The notes under the pieces: model-generated | What the model saw: only the letters and a program-made list of their open reading frames with translations | Told to the model about the DNA's origin: nothing | Databases searched by the model: none | Source of the DNA: Aquitalea sp. LB_tupeE | GTDB taxonomy: Bacteria; Pseudomonadota; Gammaproteobacteria; Burkholderiales; Chromobacteriaceae | Length of the DNA stretch: 64,000 nucleotides | Direction of reading: 5' to 3' | Assembly: GCF_013391415.1 (NCBI RefSeq) | Contig: NZ_JACAXB010000010.1 | Span: forward strand, 124,001 to 188,000 | In this document: positions 25,377-35,405 of the stretch, in pieces | Layout: each line of letters starts with the position of its first letter | How positions within the stretch are numbered: position 1 is the stretch's first letter | Made by a program: the position numbers and the translations under genes

Positions 25377-26768
25377 ATGAGTTTTATCGTGGTCTTGCTG
25401 GCCCTGTTCTTCCTGATGCTGGCCGCTTATCGCGGCTACAGCGTCATCCTGATGGCACCACTGGCCGCACTGGGTGCGGTGCTGCTGACCGACCCCTCTG
25501 CCGTGGCACCCGCTTTCAGCGGCCTGTTCATGGACAAGATGGTGGGCTTCATCAAGCTGTACTTCCCGGTGTTTCTGCTGGGTTCGGTATTCGGCAAGCT
25601 GGTGGAAATGTCCGGCTTTTCCAAATCCATCGTGGCAGCCGTCATCCGTTTTATTGGTGAAAAGCGCGCCATCGCCGTGATTGTGGCGGTGTGTGCGTTG
25701 CTGACTTATGGCGGGGTATCGCTGTTCGTGGTGGTGTTTGCCGTCTACCCCTTTGCCGCCGAACTGTTCCGCCAGAGCAATATTCCCAAGCGACTGATCC
25801 CCGGCACCGTAGCGCTGGGCGCGTTTTCATTCACCATGGATGCGCTGCCGGGCACGCCGCAAATCCAGAACATCATCCCCACCACCTTCTTCAAGACTAC
25901 TGCCTGGGCCGCCCCGGCACTGGGTATCTGCGGTGCGGTATTCATCACCCTGGTGGGGCTGGCGTATCTGGAATGGCGTCGCCGCAGCCTGATGGCCAGG
26001 GGAGAAGGCTATGGCACCGACTTGCGCAACGAGCCGGAACACGTCGATACCAGCAGCCTGCCCTCACCCTGGCTGGCCATAGCACCGTTGCTGTTGATTG
26101 GCATCAGCAACTTTGCCTTCACCCGCTGGATTCCCGCCTGGTACGGCAGCAGTCACGCACTGCATCTGGCAGGCATGGCCAAGCCGGTCACCACCCAGAT
26201 TTCCACCGTTACGGCCATCTGGTCGGTGGAAGCCGCCCTGCTACTGGGCATTGCTTTTGTCGCACTTACTGCCTGGCCCGCCATCAAGGAGCGCTTTGCC
26301 GAAGGCAGCAAGGGGGCGATTGCCGGTGCCATGCTGGCGGCGATGAACACCGCGTCGGAATACGGCTTTGGCGCGGTGATTGCCGCCCTGCCCGGCTTCA
26401 TGGTGATTGGCCATGCCTTGCAAAGCATTCCTAACCCGCTGGTGAATGCCGCAGTCACCGTCAGCACACTGGCGGGCGTCACCGGCTCGGCTTCCGGCGG
26501 CATGAGCATTGCCCTGGCCGCCATGGGCGAGCAGTTCATCGCTGCCTCTCAGGCTGCCGGCATTCCACTGGAAGTGCTGCACCGGGTCGTCGCCATGGCC
26601 AGTGGCGGCATGGACACTTTGCCGCATAACGGCGCGGTCATCACCCTGCTGGCCGTCACCGGCCTGACTCACCGTGAGGCTTACCGCGACATCTTTGCCG
26701 TCACCCTGATCAAGACGCTGGCTGTGTTCTTCGTGATCAGCGTGTTCTACCTCACAGGTCTGGTGTAA
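25377..26768 (+). CDS. GntP family permease, probable 3-hydroxybutyrate importer
   Basis: The 463-aa protein is a polytopic inner-membrane carrier with 12 or more hydrophobic helices and the GntP-type segments LTYGGVSLFVVVFAVYPFA and FTMDALPGTPQIQNIIPTTF. GntP carriers are proton symporters for hydroxy acids such as gluconate. Its position between the sigma-54 activator and bdhA points to import of 3-hydroxybutyrate or acetoacetate; that specificity is inferred. ATG 25377 follows GAGGAG at the correct spacing. It is the first gene of the operon. Confidence 0.9.
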   Translation: MSFIVVLLALFFLMLAAYRGYSVILMAPLAALGAVLLTDPSAVAPAFSGLFMDKMVGFIKLYFPVFLLGSVFGKLVEMSGFSKSIVAAVIRFIGEKRAIAVIVAVCALLTYGGVSLFVVVFAVYPFAAELFRQSNIPKRLIPGTVALGAFSFTMDALPGTPQIQNIIPTTFFKTTAWAAPALGICGAVFITLVGLAYLEWRRRSLMARGEGYGTDLRNEPEHVDTSSLPSPWLAIAPLLLIGISNFAFTRWIPAWYGSSHALHLAGMAKPVTTQISTVTAIWSVEAALLLGIAFVALTAWPAIKERFAEGSKGAIAGAMLAAMNTASEYGFGAVIAALPGFMVIGHALQSIPNPLVNAAVTVSTLAGVTGSASGGMSIALAAMGEQFIAASQAAGIPLEVLHRVVAMASGGMDTLPHNGAVITLLAVTGLTHREAYRDIFAVTLIKTLAVFFVISVFYLTGLV

Positions 26769-26822
26769 ACCCATCCATCAAACCGGCCCTGCCTTGCAGC
26801 GGGGCCAGACAGGACAATCAAC

Positions 26823-27599
26823 ATGACAACACTGGCAGGCAAAACTGCGCTGGTTACCGGCTCCACCAGCGGTATCGGTCTGGGCATTGCCCAGGCATTG
26901 GCCGAAGCCGGGGCCGATATCGTACTGAATGGTTTTGGCAACATCGACGCTGCGCTGGAGAGCATCCGGGCCTGTGGCGTGCAGGCATGGCATCACCCGG
27001 CAGACCTATCCGACCCGGCCCAGATTGACGCACTGTGCGCCTTTGCCGCACACGAAACAGGCGGCGTGGAGATTCTGGTCAACAATGCAGGCATCCAGCA
27101 CGTAGCCCCTATCGAAGCCTTCCCGCCGGACCAATGGGACAAGGTGCTGGCCATCAACCTGAGCGCGGTATTCCACACCAGCCGCCTGCTGCTGCCACTG
27201 ATGCGCCAGCGCGGCTGGGGCCGCATCATCAATATCGCCTCCACCCATGGGCTGGTGGCTTCCAGCGGCAAGGCCGCCTATGTGGCAGCCAAGCATGGCG
27301 TGCTGGGCCTCACCAAGACCGTGGCACTGGAAACCGCCCACAGCCCCGTCACCTGCAATGCCATTTGTCCCGGCTGGGTGCTCACCCCGCTGGTGGCACA
27401 GCAGATTGCCGACCGCGCCAGCGCACAGGGCATCAGCCCGCAGCAAGCCCAGCATGACTTGCTGGCCGAAAAGCAACCCTCCGGCCAGTTTGTCACCCCG
27501 GCGCAACTGGGTGCGCTGGCAGTGTTTTTATGCAGCCCGGCTGCCGATGAAGTACGCGGTGCCGCCTGGGCGATGGATGGCGGCTGGACCGCCCAATAA
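26823..27599 (+). CDS. bdhA: 3-Hydroxybutyrate dehydrogenase
   Basis: BdhA oxidises (R)-3-hydroxybutyrate to acetoacetate with NAD+. The 258-aa short-chain dehydrogenase has the cofactor motif TGSTSGIG (12-19), NNAG (87-90), and the catalytic S140, Y153 and K157 (in AAYVAAKHG). The C-terminal segment [20 protein letters not shown] and the LAEKQPS region are typical of this subfamily. The gene is 54 bases downstream of the permease and 23 bases before scoA, all on one strand. Confidence 0.95.
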   Translation: MTTLAGKTALVTGSTSGIGLGIAQALAEAGADIVLNGFGNIDAALESIRACGVQAWHHPADLSDPAQIDALCAFAAHETGGVEILVNNAGIQHVAPIEAFPPDQWDKVLAINLSAVFHTSRLLLPLMRQRGWGRIINIASTHGLVASSGKAAYVAAKHGVLGLTKTVALETAHSPVTCNAICPGWVLTPLVAQQIADRASAQGISPQQAQHDLLAEKQPSGQFVTPAQLGALAVFLCSPAADEVRGAAWAMDGGWTAQ

Positions 27600-27622
27600 G
27601 CGACGCAAGCAAGGACAATGCA

Positions 27623-28336
27623 ATGAACAAGCTTTACCCCGACGCCGCCAGTGCATTGGCTGACATTGTGGCCGACGGCCAGACCATTGCCGTGGGCGGC
27701 TTCGGCCTGTGCGGCATTCCCGAAGCGCTGATTGCGGCACTGCGCGACAGTGGCGTGCGCAATCTCACCGCCATTTCCAATAATGCCGGGGTGGATGGCT
27801 TTGGCCTGGGCCAACTGCTGCAAACCCGGCAAATCCGCAAGATGGTGTCGTCCTATGTCGGGGAAAACAAGGAATTCGAACGCCAATACCTGAGCGGCGA
27901 GCTGGAGCTGGAATTCACCCCGCAAGGCACACTGGCGGAAAAGCTGCGTGCTGCCGGCAGCGGCATTCCCGCCTTCTTTACCCGCACCGGCTACGGCACG
28001 CTGGTCGCCGAAGGCAAGGAAGTGCGCGAATTCAATGGCCACCCGCACATTCTGGAACAGGCGCTGTTTGCCGACATTGCCCTGGTCAAGGCCTGGAAGG
28101 CCGACCGGGCCGGGAACCTGGTTTACCGCCGCACCGCGCGTAATTTCAACCCGAATGTGGCGATGGCCGGACGCATCACCGTGGCCGAGGTGGAAGAAAT
28201 TGTCGAAAACGGTGTACTGGACCCGGACACCATCCATACCCCGGGCATCTTTGTGCAACGACTGGTACTCAACCCGCATCCGGAAAAACGCATAGAGCAG
28301 CGCACCGTGCGCAACGCCACCCTGACGGAGGCATGA
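27623..28336 (+). CDS. scoA: Succinyl-CoA:3-ketoacid CoA-transferase subunit A
   Basis: Subunit A (237 aa) of the enzyme that moves CoA from succinyl-CoA to acetoacetate, giving acetoacetyl-CoA. The N-terminal [19 protein letters not shown] and the segment [17 protein letters not shown] are characteristic of class I CoA-transferase alpha subunits, as is [22 protein letters not shown] when read in part. It ends two bases before the likely scoB start. Acetoacetate-CoA transferase (AtoD) is the close alternative; BdhA next to it favours the ketone-body role. Confidence 0.94.
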   Translation: MNKLYPDAASALADIVADGQTIAVGGFGLCGIPEALIAALRDSGVRNLTAISNNAGVDGFGLGQLLQTRQIRKMVSSYVGENKEFERQYLSGELELEFTPQGTLAEKLRAAGSGIPAFFTRTGYGTLVAEGKEVREFNGHPHILEQALFADIALVKAWKADRAGNLVYRRTARNFNPNVAMAGRITVAEVEEIVENGVLDPDTIHTPGIFVQRLVLNPHPEKRIEQRTVRNATLTEA

Positions 28337-28338
28337 AC

Positions 28339-29019
28339 ATGGCCTGGACACGCGAACAAATGGCTGCACGAGCAGCACAGGAACTGCAAGATGGCTTTTA
28401 TGTGAATCTGGGCATAGGCCTGCCCACGCTGGTGGCCAACCACGTGCCTGCCGGCATGGAAGTGTGGCTGCAATCGGAAAACGGCTTGCTGGGCATTGGC
28501 CCGTTTCCGACCGAAGACGAAGTCGACCCGGACCTGATCAACGCCGGCAAACAAACCGTCACCACCCTGCCCGGTTCGGCCATTTTCAGTTCGGCCGACT
28601 CCTTCGGCATGATACGCGGCGGCAAGATCAATCTGGCCATCCTCGGCGCGATGCAGGTCAGCCAGCATGGCGACCTGGCCAACTGGATGATTCCAGGCAA
28701 AATGGTCAAGGGCATGGGCGGGGCGATGGACCTGGTGGCCGGTGTCGGCAAGGTGGTGGTGCTGATGGAACACACTGCCAAGAAAAAGGACGGCAGCGAA
28801 GAAGCCAAGCTGCTGGAACGCTGCACCCTGCCGCTGACCGGTGTGGGGGTGGTCAGCCTGATCATCACCGACCTGGGCGTCATCCGGGTGGAGGCAGACG
28901 GCCTGCATCTGCAAGAGCTGGCACCGGATGTCAGCGTAGCCGACATCCGCGCCCGTACCGCTGCCCCGCTGCATGTGCCGGCAGCCCTGCACGCAAGCGA
29001 AAGCGCCATCACCAGCTGA
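28339..29019 (+). CDS. scoB: Succinyl-CoA:3-ketoacid CoA-transferase subunit B
   Basis: Subunit B (226 aa) carries the catalytic glutamate, E47 in LQSENGLLG, that forms the enzyme-CoA thioester. [18 protein letters not shown] and the [18 protein letters not shown] region match the family. I chose ATG 28339 because GGAGG (28327-28331) is seven bases upstream; an ATG at 28333 overlapping scoA is too close to that site. The gene ends the operon and a strong terminator follows at 29041. Confidence 0.94.
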   Translation: MAWTREQMAARAAQELQDGFYVNLGIGLPTLVANHVPAGMEVWLQSENGLLGIGPFPTEDEVDPDLINAGKQTVTTLPGSAIFSSADSFGMIRGGKINLAILGAMQVSQHGDLANWMIPGKMVKGMGGAMDLVAGVGKVVVLMEHTAKKKDGSEEAKLLERCTLPLTGVGVVSLIITDLGVIRVEADGLHLQELAPDVSVADIRARTAAPLHVPAALHASESAITS

Positions 29020-29040
29020 GTTAGCTTCACATCAGCCATG

Positions 29041-29079
29041 AAAAAAGCACGCGTCTGATGGCCAGAGGCGTGCTTTTTT
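29041..29079. terminator. Bidirectional terminator between scoB and ubiB
   Basis: A 12-bp stem (29041-29052 with 29068-29079) made of A6-GCACGC and GCGTGC-T6 serves both strands: scoB ends 21 bases to the left and ubiB ends 19 bases to the right. Confidence 0.9.
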
Positions 29080-29097
29080 ATTATCCGTCCGCAAGTG

Positions 29098-30624
29098 CTA
29101 GAGCAAGGATTTGACCAGCAAGGCGGTCAGCAGGATAGCAATCAGGCTGAGCAGGAAGTTCTGCCGTTTCTGTTCGCGCATCAGGTGCATATAGCCCTCC
29201 ACCAGCAAATCGCTCTTGGCTGCTGACAAGGCTTCGTTCAGCTTGCGCGGCAGTGTGGGCAGGGTGGTGGCCCATTGCGGTGCCTCCTGCTTGAGCGTGC
29301 GCAGCATGCCGCGCCAGCCGATCTGCTCGTTCATCCACTTGGTGAGGAAGGGCTTGGCAGTGTCCCACAAGTCCAGCTCCGGGTCCAGCTGGCGACCCAG
29401 GCCCTCGATATTGAGCAGGGTTTTCTGCAGCAATACCAGCTGCGGCTGGATTTCCACATTGAAGCGGCGGCTGGTTTCAAACAGGCGCAGCAGCACCAGA
29501 CCAAAGGAAATCTGTGACAGCGGCTTTTCGAAAATGGGTTCGCACACCGTGCGCACCGCTGCTTCCAGCTCTTCGGCCCGTGTTTCTTTCGGTACCCAGC
29601 CCGATTCGATGTGCGCGGTGGCCACCCGGTGGTAATCACGGTTGAAGAAAGCCAGGAAGTTGACGGCCAGATAATGCTTGTCCTCGTCGGTGAGGCTGCC
29701 GACGATGCCGAAATCCAGTGCGATATAACGGCCGTCTTCCGCCACGAAGATATTGCCCGGGTGCATGTCGGCATGGAAAAAACCGTGACGGAATACCTGG
29801 GTGAAGAAGATTTCCACCCCGAAGCGCGACAGCTTGCGCAGGTCCACGCCCTGCTCGCGCAGGCGGTCAATCTGCCCTACCGGTGTGCCGTGCATCCATT
29901 CCAGCGTCAGCACCTGGCGGTTGCTGTAGTCGTAAAACACTTCCGGCACGATCAGCATGTCCGAACCGGTAAAGTTGCGGCGCAGCTGCGAGGCATTGGC
30001 CGCTTCGTGCATCATGTCCAGTTCGTCGTGCAGGTATTTGTCGAACTCGGCCACCACCTCGCGCGGCTTCAAGCGCTTGCCGTCGATGAAGAAGCGTTCC
30101 ACCCAGCCTGCCAGCGTGGCCATCAAGGCCAGGTCCCCTTCGATCACCGGCTGGATGCCCGGGCGCAATACCTTGACCGCCACTTCGCGGCCACGGCTGC
30201 CATCCGGCTGTTTCAGCCAGGCCTTGTGTACTTGTGCCACCGAGGCACTGGCCACCGGGGTGATATCAAAATCCACATACAGGTTTTCCACCGGCTGTCC
30301 GAAGCTCTGTTCGATCACCTGCCGTGCCAGTGCGCCGTCAAACGGGGCGACACGGTCCTGCAGGTGAGCCAGTGCATCGGCATAGTCCGGCGGCAGCAAG
30401 TCGCGCCGGGTGGACAGCACCTGGCCGAACTTGACGAAAATCGGCCCCAGGCTTTCCAGCGCCAGCCTGACACGCTCAGGCAGCGGTGCACTGACATCGC
30501 GCGGCACCGGGCACAGTTTCAGCAGTGAATGAACAAAGCCCAGCCGGGAATGGCCCTGGAAGAAATCATCCAGGCCATACCGGTACAGCGTGGAAACAAT
30601 CTTGAAAAAACGCGAAATCCGCAT
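29098..30624 (-). CDS. ubiB: Ubiquinone biosynthesis ATPase-like kinase UbiB
   Basis: UbiB is an atypical kinase/ATPase of the ABC1/ADCK family needed for ubiquinone synthesis at the inner membrane. The 508-aa protein from [17 protein letters not shown] has the KxGQ motif ([16 protein letters not shown]), the alanine-rich loop ASASVAQVH, a lysine in [18 protein letters not shown] and the metal-binding LDFGIVG. Two hydrophobic stretches at the C-terminus anchor it. A frame extending to 30738 overlaps ubiJ and is rejected. It follows ubiJ by 19 bases. Confidence 0.95.
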   Translation of the reverse strand: MRISRFFKIVSTLYRYGLDDFFQGHSRLGFVHSLLKLCPVPRDVSAPLPERVRLALESLGPIFVKFGQVLSTRRDLLPPDYADALAHLQDRVAPFDGALARQVIEQSFGQPVENLYVDFDITPVASASVAQVHKAWLKQPDGSRGREVAVKVLRPGIQPVIEGDLALMATLAGWVERFFIDGKRLKPREVVAEFDKYLHDELDMMHEAANASQLRRNFTGSDMLIVPEVFYDYSNRQVLTLEWMHGTPVGQIDRLREQGVDLRKLSRFGVEIFFTQVFRHGFFHADMHPGNIFVAEDGRYIALDFGIVGSLTDEDKHYLAVNFLAFFNRDYHRVATAHIESGWVPKETRAEELEAAVRTVCEPIFEKPLSQISFGLVLLRLFETSRRFNVEIQPQLVLLQKTLLNIEGLGRQLDPELDLWDTAKPFLTKWMNEQIGWRGMLRTLKQEAPQWATTLPTLPRKLNEALSAAKSDLLVEGYMHLMREQKRQNFLLSLIAILLTALLVKSLL

Positions 30625-30643
30625 AATGAGAACGGGCTTGCCC

Positions 30644-31222
30644 TTATTCCTTGGTTTGCGCCAGCGCCGCTTCCAGCCGCGCCAGTCGTTTTTCGCTGCG
30701 CGCCACATCGTCACGCAGGCTATCCACTGCGGCCACAAAGCCGCCTACTGCCTGGCGGCTGGCCAGCAAGGGGGCTTCTTCCCGCAAGTGTTCCACCCAG
30801 TTTTCCAGCAAGCGCCAGGCAATCTCACCCTTGAAACCCAGTGAGGCGCGCGCCACGCGTTGCAGGCGATTGGCAGCGACATCGCCCACCACGCGGGACA
30901 AATCTTCACCGGCATCCCAGCGCAGACGCGACAACAGCCTGCCCACAGCGGCGGCCAGTTCGGCATCGCCCTCCAACGTCACCTCGTTCAACGCCGGGTC
31001 GCGCCCGCTGGCAGCAGCCAGCGCCGCGGCATGACTCAGGCGGATGGTGGCCTCCGGCTCGCCCTCGCAGGCGGCCAGCAACCCTTCCTCGGTAATCACG
31101 CCACGCACCGTCAGCGGTGCCAGCACCACGCCCAGGCGTCGCCCGGCATGGGCTGCCAGTTCGGCTCGCACGGCGGGCTGCTGGTTGAGCAGATGATTGA
31201 ATACGGCAATCTGAATGCGCAT
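30644..31222 (-). CDS. ubiJ: Ubiquinone biosynthesis accessory factor UbiJ (SCP2 domain)
   Basis: UbiJ (192 aa) binds ubiquinone intermediates through an N-terminal SCP2-like domain and organises the Ubi complex together with UbiK. Seen here are [40 protein letters not shown] and [15 protein letters not shown], the standard family landmarks. The C-terminus is a predicted coiled coil ([20 protein letters not shown]). It lies directly upstream of ubiB. A LysE-type exporter gene separates it from ubiE. Confidence 0.9.
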   Translation of the reverse strand: MRIQIAVFNHLLNQQPAVRAELAAHAGRRLGVVLAPLTVRGVITEEGLLAACEGEPEATIRLSHAAALAAASGRDPALNEVTLEGDAELAAAVGRLLSRLRWDAGEDLSRVVGDVAANRLQRVARASLGFKGEIAWRLLENWVEHLREEAPLLASRQAVGGFVAAVDSLRDDVARSEKRLARLEAALAQTKE

Positions 31223-31249
31223 CGTGTCTTCTCCGGAATGAGTGCTGGC

Positions 31250-31879
31250 TCAGTGTTTCAAGCGGGCAAACAAGAGATTGATACCCAGCAGGATGAACAG
31301 GCCACCGCATAGCTGGTCCAGCCGCTGTGCCACGCCCTTGCGCCGCAGCCAGTCACCCAACCGCGCCGACAGCAAGGCCAGCAAGGTGCACCAGGCCAGG
31401 CCGGTGGCGACAAAGGTCAGCCCCAGAATGACAAAAGACAGGGCGGTGGCACCCGGTTTGACGAACTGCGGCAGAAAGGCGAGGAAAAACAGCGCCACCT
31501 TGGGATTGAACAGATTGGTGAAGAAGGCCTCACGCAGAATCTTGCCCGGCCGAGCCGCTTCCAGCGCGGCGGTATCGCCAGCCACGCTGTTACCGGGCTT
31601 GCGCAGCATCTTGACGCCCAAGTAAAGCAAATAGCCTGCGCCCAGCAGCTTTACCGCCAGAAAGGCCATGGCCGAGGTGGCCAGCAGCGCCGACAGGCCA
31701 AAGGCCGCCAGCAGGGTGTGGCCCAGACTGCCAAGACCTATGCCCAACGCCGACAACAGCCCCACCTTGCTGCCCTGCGCCGTGCTGCGGCCTAGAATGT
31801 AAAAGGTATCCGGGCCAGGCGTCAGGTTGAGTAACAAGCCTGCCGCCATGAAGGCCCACAGATTGGTGATGCCATCCAT
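31250..31879 (-). CDS. LysE/RhtB family amino-acid exporter
   Basis: The 209-aa inner-membrane protein has about six helices and the LysE/RhtB family signature near its start (LLLNLTPGPDTFYILGRST, residues about 14-33) and the conserved FFTNLFNPKVALFFLAFLPQF segment. Such proteins export amino acids or homoserine lactone-like compounds. It is inserted between ubiE and ubiJ, genes that are adjacent in most proteobacteria. The substrate cannot be predicted from sequence. Confidence 0.9.
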   Translation of the reverse strand: MDGITNLWAFMAAGLLLNLTPGPDTFYILGRSTAQGSKVGLLSALGIGLGSLGHTLLAAFGLSALLATSAMAFLAVKLLGAGYLLYLGVKMLRKPGNSVAGDTAALEAARPGKILREAFFTNLFNPKVALFFLAFLPQFVKPGATALSFVILGLTFVATGLAWCTLLALLSARLGDWLRRKGVAQRLDQLCGGLFILLGINLLFARLKH

Positions 31880-31890
31880 GGCGTGCTTCC

Positions 31891-32625
31891 TTACAGTTTG
31901 TAGCCCTTGTGCAGCGCCACCACGCCGCCGGTCATATTGTGGTAATCCACCTTGCCGAAACCGGCTTCCAGCATCATGGCCTTCAGGGTTTCCTGATCCG
32001 GATGCATGCGGATGGATTCGGCCAGGTACTGGTAGCTGTCAGCATCGCCGGCAACCATCTTGCCCATCACCGGCAGCGCCTTGAAGGAATAGAAGTCATA
32101 GAAGGGCGACAGCGGTTTCCATACCTTGGAAAACTCCAGCACCATCAGCTTGCCACCCGGCTTGAGCACGCGGCACATTTCTTTCAGCGCGGCGTCCTTG
32201 TGCGTCATGTTGCGCAGGCCGAAGGCCACCGACACGGCGTCGAAATAATTGTCCGGGAAGGGCAGTTTTTCCGCGTCCGCCAGCGATACCGGCAGAATCA
32301 GGCCTTCATCCAGCAGGCGGTCACGCCCCACGGTCAGCATGGAGCTGTTGATGTCGGTCAGCCATACTTCGCCCTTCTTGCCCACGCGCTTGCTCCAGCC
32401 GCGCGCCAGGTCGCCAGTGCCACCGGCAATGTCCAGCACCTTGTCACCGGGTTTCACGCCGGAGGTGGTGAGGGTAAAATGCTTCCACACGCGATGCAGG
32501 CCACCGGACATCAGGTCGTTCATCACGTCGTACTTCTTGGCGACAGAGTGGAAAACCTCGGCTACCTTGCCGGCTTTTTCACTTTCGGCCACCGTCTTGA
32601 AGCCAAAATGCGTTTCTTGATCCAT
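31891..32625 (-). CDS. ubiE: Ubiquinone/menaquinone C-methyltransferase UbiE
   Basis: UbiE adds the C-methyl group to the ubiquinone (and menaquinone) ring with S-adenosylmethionine. The 244-aa protein has the start [20 protein letters not shown], the SAM motif [27 protein letters not shown] and the C-terminal [15 protein letters not shown], all standard. ATG 32625 follows GGGAG by five bases; a GTG two codons earlier is possible. It comes just after the DUF971 gene. Confidence 0.96.
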   Translation of the reverse strand: MDQETHFGFKTVAESEKAGKVAEVFHSVAKKYDVMNDLMSGGLHRVWKHFTLTTSGVKPGDKVLDIAGGTGDLARGWSKRVGKKGEVWLTDINSSMLTVGRDRLLDEGLILPVSLADAEKLPFPDNYFDAVSVAFGLRNMTHKDAALKEMCRVLKPGGKLMVLEFSKVWKPLSPFYDFYSFKALPVMGKMVAGDADSYQYLAESIRMHPDQETLKAMMLEAGFGKVDYHNMTGGVVALHKGYKL

Positions 32626-32627
32626 AT

Positions 32628-32999
32628 TCACTCCCTGCTCGCGCCAGCGGCGGCGAGGCGATTCAAATAATCCTGCCAGTACGCGGTCTGCTGCGTGCCC
32701 AGCTCGTAAAGGTAAGACCAGCTATAGAGGCCGCTATCGTGGCCGTCATCAAAGGTGATCTTCAGTGCGTAATGGCCAACCGGCTCCAGCGCGGTGATGC
32801 CGACATGGCGCTTGCCTGTTTGCAATACTTCCTGCCCCACACCATGCCCGCGCACTTCGGCCGATGGCGAATACACGCGCAAATATTCGGCCGGCAACTG
32901 GAAACGGGCACCGTCTTCATAACTGATTTCCAGCGTGCGGGACACTGCGTGCAAGGTGACTTCCTGCACTTGCGGGCTATCTGGGGTCAATCCTGCCAT
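32628..32999 (-). CDS. DUF971 domain protein (gamma-butyrobetaine hydroxylase-like N-terminal domain)
   Basis: The 123-aa protein matches the DUF971 family, whose fold also forms the N-terminal domain of gamma-butyrobetaine hydroxylase. Landmarks are [23 protein letters not shown] in part, [20 protein letters not shown], and [15 protein letters not shown]. The family is often linked to iron-sulfur or metal handling, and in betaproteobacteria it sits next to ubiE as here. It ends two bases before the ubiE start, so the two are coupled. Confidence 0.9.
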   Translation of the reverse strand: MAGLTPDSPQVQEVTLHAVSRTLEISYEDGARFQLPAEYLRVYSPSAEVRGHGVGQEVLQTGKRHVGITALEPVGHYALKITFDDGHDSGLYSWSYLYELGTQQTAYWQDYLNRLAAAGASRE

Positions 33000-33026
33000 G
33001 TCTGCCTCATCGGTAGAGTTAGGGCT

Positions 33027-34058
33027 TCAGCCCTGTTCATCCTTGCGCTCCAGCAGCATGGCGTCGCCATAGCTGAAGAAACGGTATTCCTGCTGTACCG
33101 CATGGGCGTAGGCCGCACGCATTTCCGCATAGCCGGCAAAGGCCGACACCAGCATCAGCAGTGTCGATTTGGGCAGGTGGAAATTGGTCAGCAGGCGGTC
33201 CACCACGCGGAAGCGATACCCCGGCGTGATGAAAATGTCGGTTTCACCCCGGCCAGCCACCAGCTCACCGCTGCGCGCAGCGGATTCCAGCGCGCGCATG
33301 CTGGTGGTGCCCACGGCCAGCACCTTGCTGCCACGGGCATGGGCGGCCTGGATCAGATCGTATGTCCGTTGCGGCACATCGTAGATTTCGCTGTGCATCT
33401 TGTGGTCAGCAATGTTTTCCACCCGTACCGGCTGGAAAGTGCCCGCGCCCACATGCAGGGTGACATAAGCCAGTTCCACACCCTTGGCCTGCAAGGCCGC
33501 CAGCATTTCTTCGGTAAAGTGCAGGCCGGCAGTGGGTGCGGCTACTGCGCCTTTTTCGCGCGCATACACGGTCTGGTAGCGCTCATCGTCCTCGCCCTCT
33601 GCCGTTCTCTCTATATAGGGAGGCAGCGGCAGCTTGCCGGAGGCGTCCAGAATATCGAACAGATTGTCCTCGGCCAGAAAGCGCAGCTTGAACAGCTCGC
33701 CCTCGCGCCCCAGCATTTCCGCTTCCCAGCGCTCGGCAAAAATCAGCCGTGTGCCCGGCTTGGGCGATTTGGAAGAACGGATATGGGCCAGCGCGGTGTG
33801 TTCGTCCAGTACGCGTTCGATCAGCGCTTCAATCTTGCCGCCACTGGCTTTTTCGCCAAACAGCCGCGCCTTGATCACGCGGGTGTCGTTGAACACCATC
33901 ACGTCGCCCGGCCTAAGCAGACTGGCAAAATCGGCAAACTGGCCGTCGCTGAGGGTAGAGCCGGCAACGTGCAGCAAACGGCTGGCACCACGCACCGCAG
34001 GCGGGTGCTGGGCAATCAGGTGGTCAGGCAGGTGGTAATCAAAATCAGACAGCAGCAT
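33027..34058 (-). CDS. queA: S-adenosylmethionine:tRNA ribosyltransferase-isomerase QueA
   Basis: QueA transfers and isomerises the ribosyl group of S-adenosylmethionine to 7-aminomethyl-7-deazaguanine in tRNA, forming epoxyqueuosine. The 343-aa protein has the expected blocks: [50 protein letters not shown] in part, [11 protein letters not shown] and a C-terminal [19 protein letters not shown]. It starts at 34058, divergent from aroQ. The tgt gene, its usual partner, is not downstream in this window. Confidence 0.96.
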   Translation of the reverse strand: MLLSDFDYHLPDHLIAQHPPAVRGASRLLHVAGSTLSDGQFADFASLLRPGDVMVFNDTRVIKARLFGEKASGGKIEALIERVLDEHTALAHIRSSKSPKPGTRLIFAERWEAEMLGREGELFKLRFLAEDNLFDILDASGKLPLPPYIERTAEGEDDERYQTVYAREKGAVAAPTAGLHFTEEMLAALQAKGVELAYVTLHVGAGTFQPVRVENIADHKMHSEIYDVPQRTYDLIQAAHARGSKVLAVGTTSMRALESAARSGELVAGRGETDIFITPGYRFRVVDRLLTNFHLPKSTLLMLVSAFAGYAEMRAAYAHAVQQEYRFFSYGDAMLLERKDEQG

Positions 34059-34358
34059 GGTGTGAAGCTCGAATCAAAACCGGCAAATTATACCTGCGAC
34101 CGCCAGCCCCGGCACGGACTTGTTCGGCCTTGGGCCGAATTTGAGCTTGATCAAGGGTATGTGGCAAGAAACTGTAAAAAATTTGCCACCGTTTAAAATG
34201 CGGTTCACTGTAGTGCTTTCGCTCGAAATGGCGGGCTTTTCGGGGAAACCGGCGGTTAGCTTCACACATCAAACAACCGTTTGAAATACTGGAAAAGCTA
34301 GACATCGTGTCGTCATTTGCGGCAAACTCGCGCCCATGTTGAACTCAGGAGCAAAGCT
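34059..34358. promoter_or_regulatory. Divergent promoter region of queA and aroQ-accBC
   Basis: These 300 bases separate the queA start from the TTG start of aroQ and contain no gene. The middle (34145-34200) is AT-rich, with a TTGATC-type hexamer near 34147. The fatty-acid operon promoter is expected here, but I cannot choose a specific -35/-10 pair. Confidence 0.4.
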
Positions 34359-34808
34359 TTGACCGGAAAAATCCTTGTGCTGCACGGCCCCAATCTCAAT
34401 CTGCTTGGAACACGGGAACCACAGCACTATGGCCGGGATACGCTAGCCTCCATCAATCAGCGGCTGACCGAACAGGCTGAAGCCGCCGGTTTCGAGCTTG
34501 AGGCGCTGCAAAGCAACGCCGAACACCTATTGATCGAACGCGTTCATGCCTGCATGACAGACGGAACGTCGTTCATCATCATCAATCCAGCGGCCTTTAC
34601 CCACACCAGCGTTGCCCTGCGTGACGCCATTTCCGGGGTGAAGGTGCCGTTCATAGAAGTTCACCTGTCCAACGTCCATGCCCGCGAACCGTTCCGCCAT
34701 CATTCGTATTTTTCGGATCTGGCAGTCGGCGTGATTTGCGGCCTTGGCGCTCAGGGCTATGAACTGGCACTTGCGCACGCCATCCGGCGTTTGTCCGCGC
34801 AAGCCTGA
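34359..34808 (+). CDS. aroQ: Type II 3-dehydroquinate dehydratase
   Basis: AroQ catalyses the third step of the shikimate pathway. The 149-aa protein has the family motifs [16 protein letters not shown], an [15 protein letters not shown] active-site block and [17 protein letters not shown]. The start appears to be TTG 34359, which has AGGAG eight bases upstream and gives the normal family N-terminus ([11 protein letters not shown]); the frame to 34317 has no such site. It heads aroQ-accB-accC-prmA, a common betaproteobacterial arrangement. Confidence 0.93.
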   Translation: MTGKILVLHGPNLNLLGTREPQHYGRDTLASINQRLTEQAEAAGFELEALQSNAEHLLIERVHACMTDGTSFIIINPAAFTHTSVALRDAISGVKVPFIEVHLSNVHAREPFRHHSYFSDLAVGVICGLGAQGYELALAHAIRRLSAQA

Positions 34809-34842
34809 ACATAAAAAAGTACATCCCATCCGAAGGATTACC

Positions 34843-35307
34843 ATGGATCTGCGTAAACTGAAGAAACTGATCGATCTCGTCGAAGAATCCGGCATTGCCG
34901 AACTCGAAGTGACCGAAGGGGAAGAAAAAGTCCGCATCACCCGCGTATCGGCCAATGCACAGCAAATTGCCTACGCTCAGCCGATGATGCAAATGCCGAT
35001 GCAACAGCAAGTTGCCGCGCCGGCTGCCGCCGCCCCTGCCGCCGCAGCCGAAGCTCCGGCTGCCGCCAACAATGCCAATGCACTGAAGTCGCCGATGGTA
35101 GGCACCTTCTACCGCTCCGCCAGCCCGGGCTCCAAGCCTTTCGTGGAAGTTGGCCAGAGCGTGAATGCCGGTGACACCCTGTGCATCATCGAAGCCATGA
35201 AGCTGATGAACGAAATCGAAGCCGACCGTTCCGGCGTGGTGAAGGCCGTACTGGCCGAAGATGGCCAGCCAGTGGAATACGGCGAGCCGCTGTTCATCAT
35301 CGAGTAA
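34843..35307 (+). CDS. accB: Acetyl-CoA carboxylase biotin carboxyl carrier protein
   Basis: AccB carries the biotin that shuttles carboxyl groups in fatty-acid synthesis. The 154-aa protein has an N-terminal AccC-binding part ([20 protein letters not shown]), an alanine/proline-rich hinge (about 58-78) and the biotinyl domain with the modified lysine K120 in [14 protein letters not shown]. The start has GAAGGA upstream. It is followed by accC after 98 bases that contain a strong hairpin. Confidence 0.96.
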   Translation: MDLRKLKKLIDLVEESGIAELEVTEGEEKVRITRVSANAQQIAYAQPMMQMPMQQQVAAPAAAAPAAAAEAPAAANNANALKSPMVGTFYRSASPGSKPFVEVGQSVNAGDTLCIIEAMKLMNEIEADRSGVVKAVLAEDGQPVEYGEPLFIIE

Positions 35308-35340
35308 TTCTCTCTGCCTCGCTAATAGACGCCAGAGATG

Positions 35341-35376
35341 ACAGGGGCACGACACCGCGTCAGTGCCCCTGTTGTT
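35341..35376 (+). other. Hairpin between accB and accC
   Basis: ACAGGGGCAC (35341-35350) pairs perfectly with GTGCCCCTGT (35363-35372) over ten bases, with a 12-base loop, then TGTTTG. It resembles a weak terminator and lies 30 bases before accC. It could lower accC expression relative to accB or protect the mRNA end. Confidence 0.6.
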
Positions 35377-35405
35377 TGACGCGCCACCCAACGGACGTCC
35401 ATACC

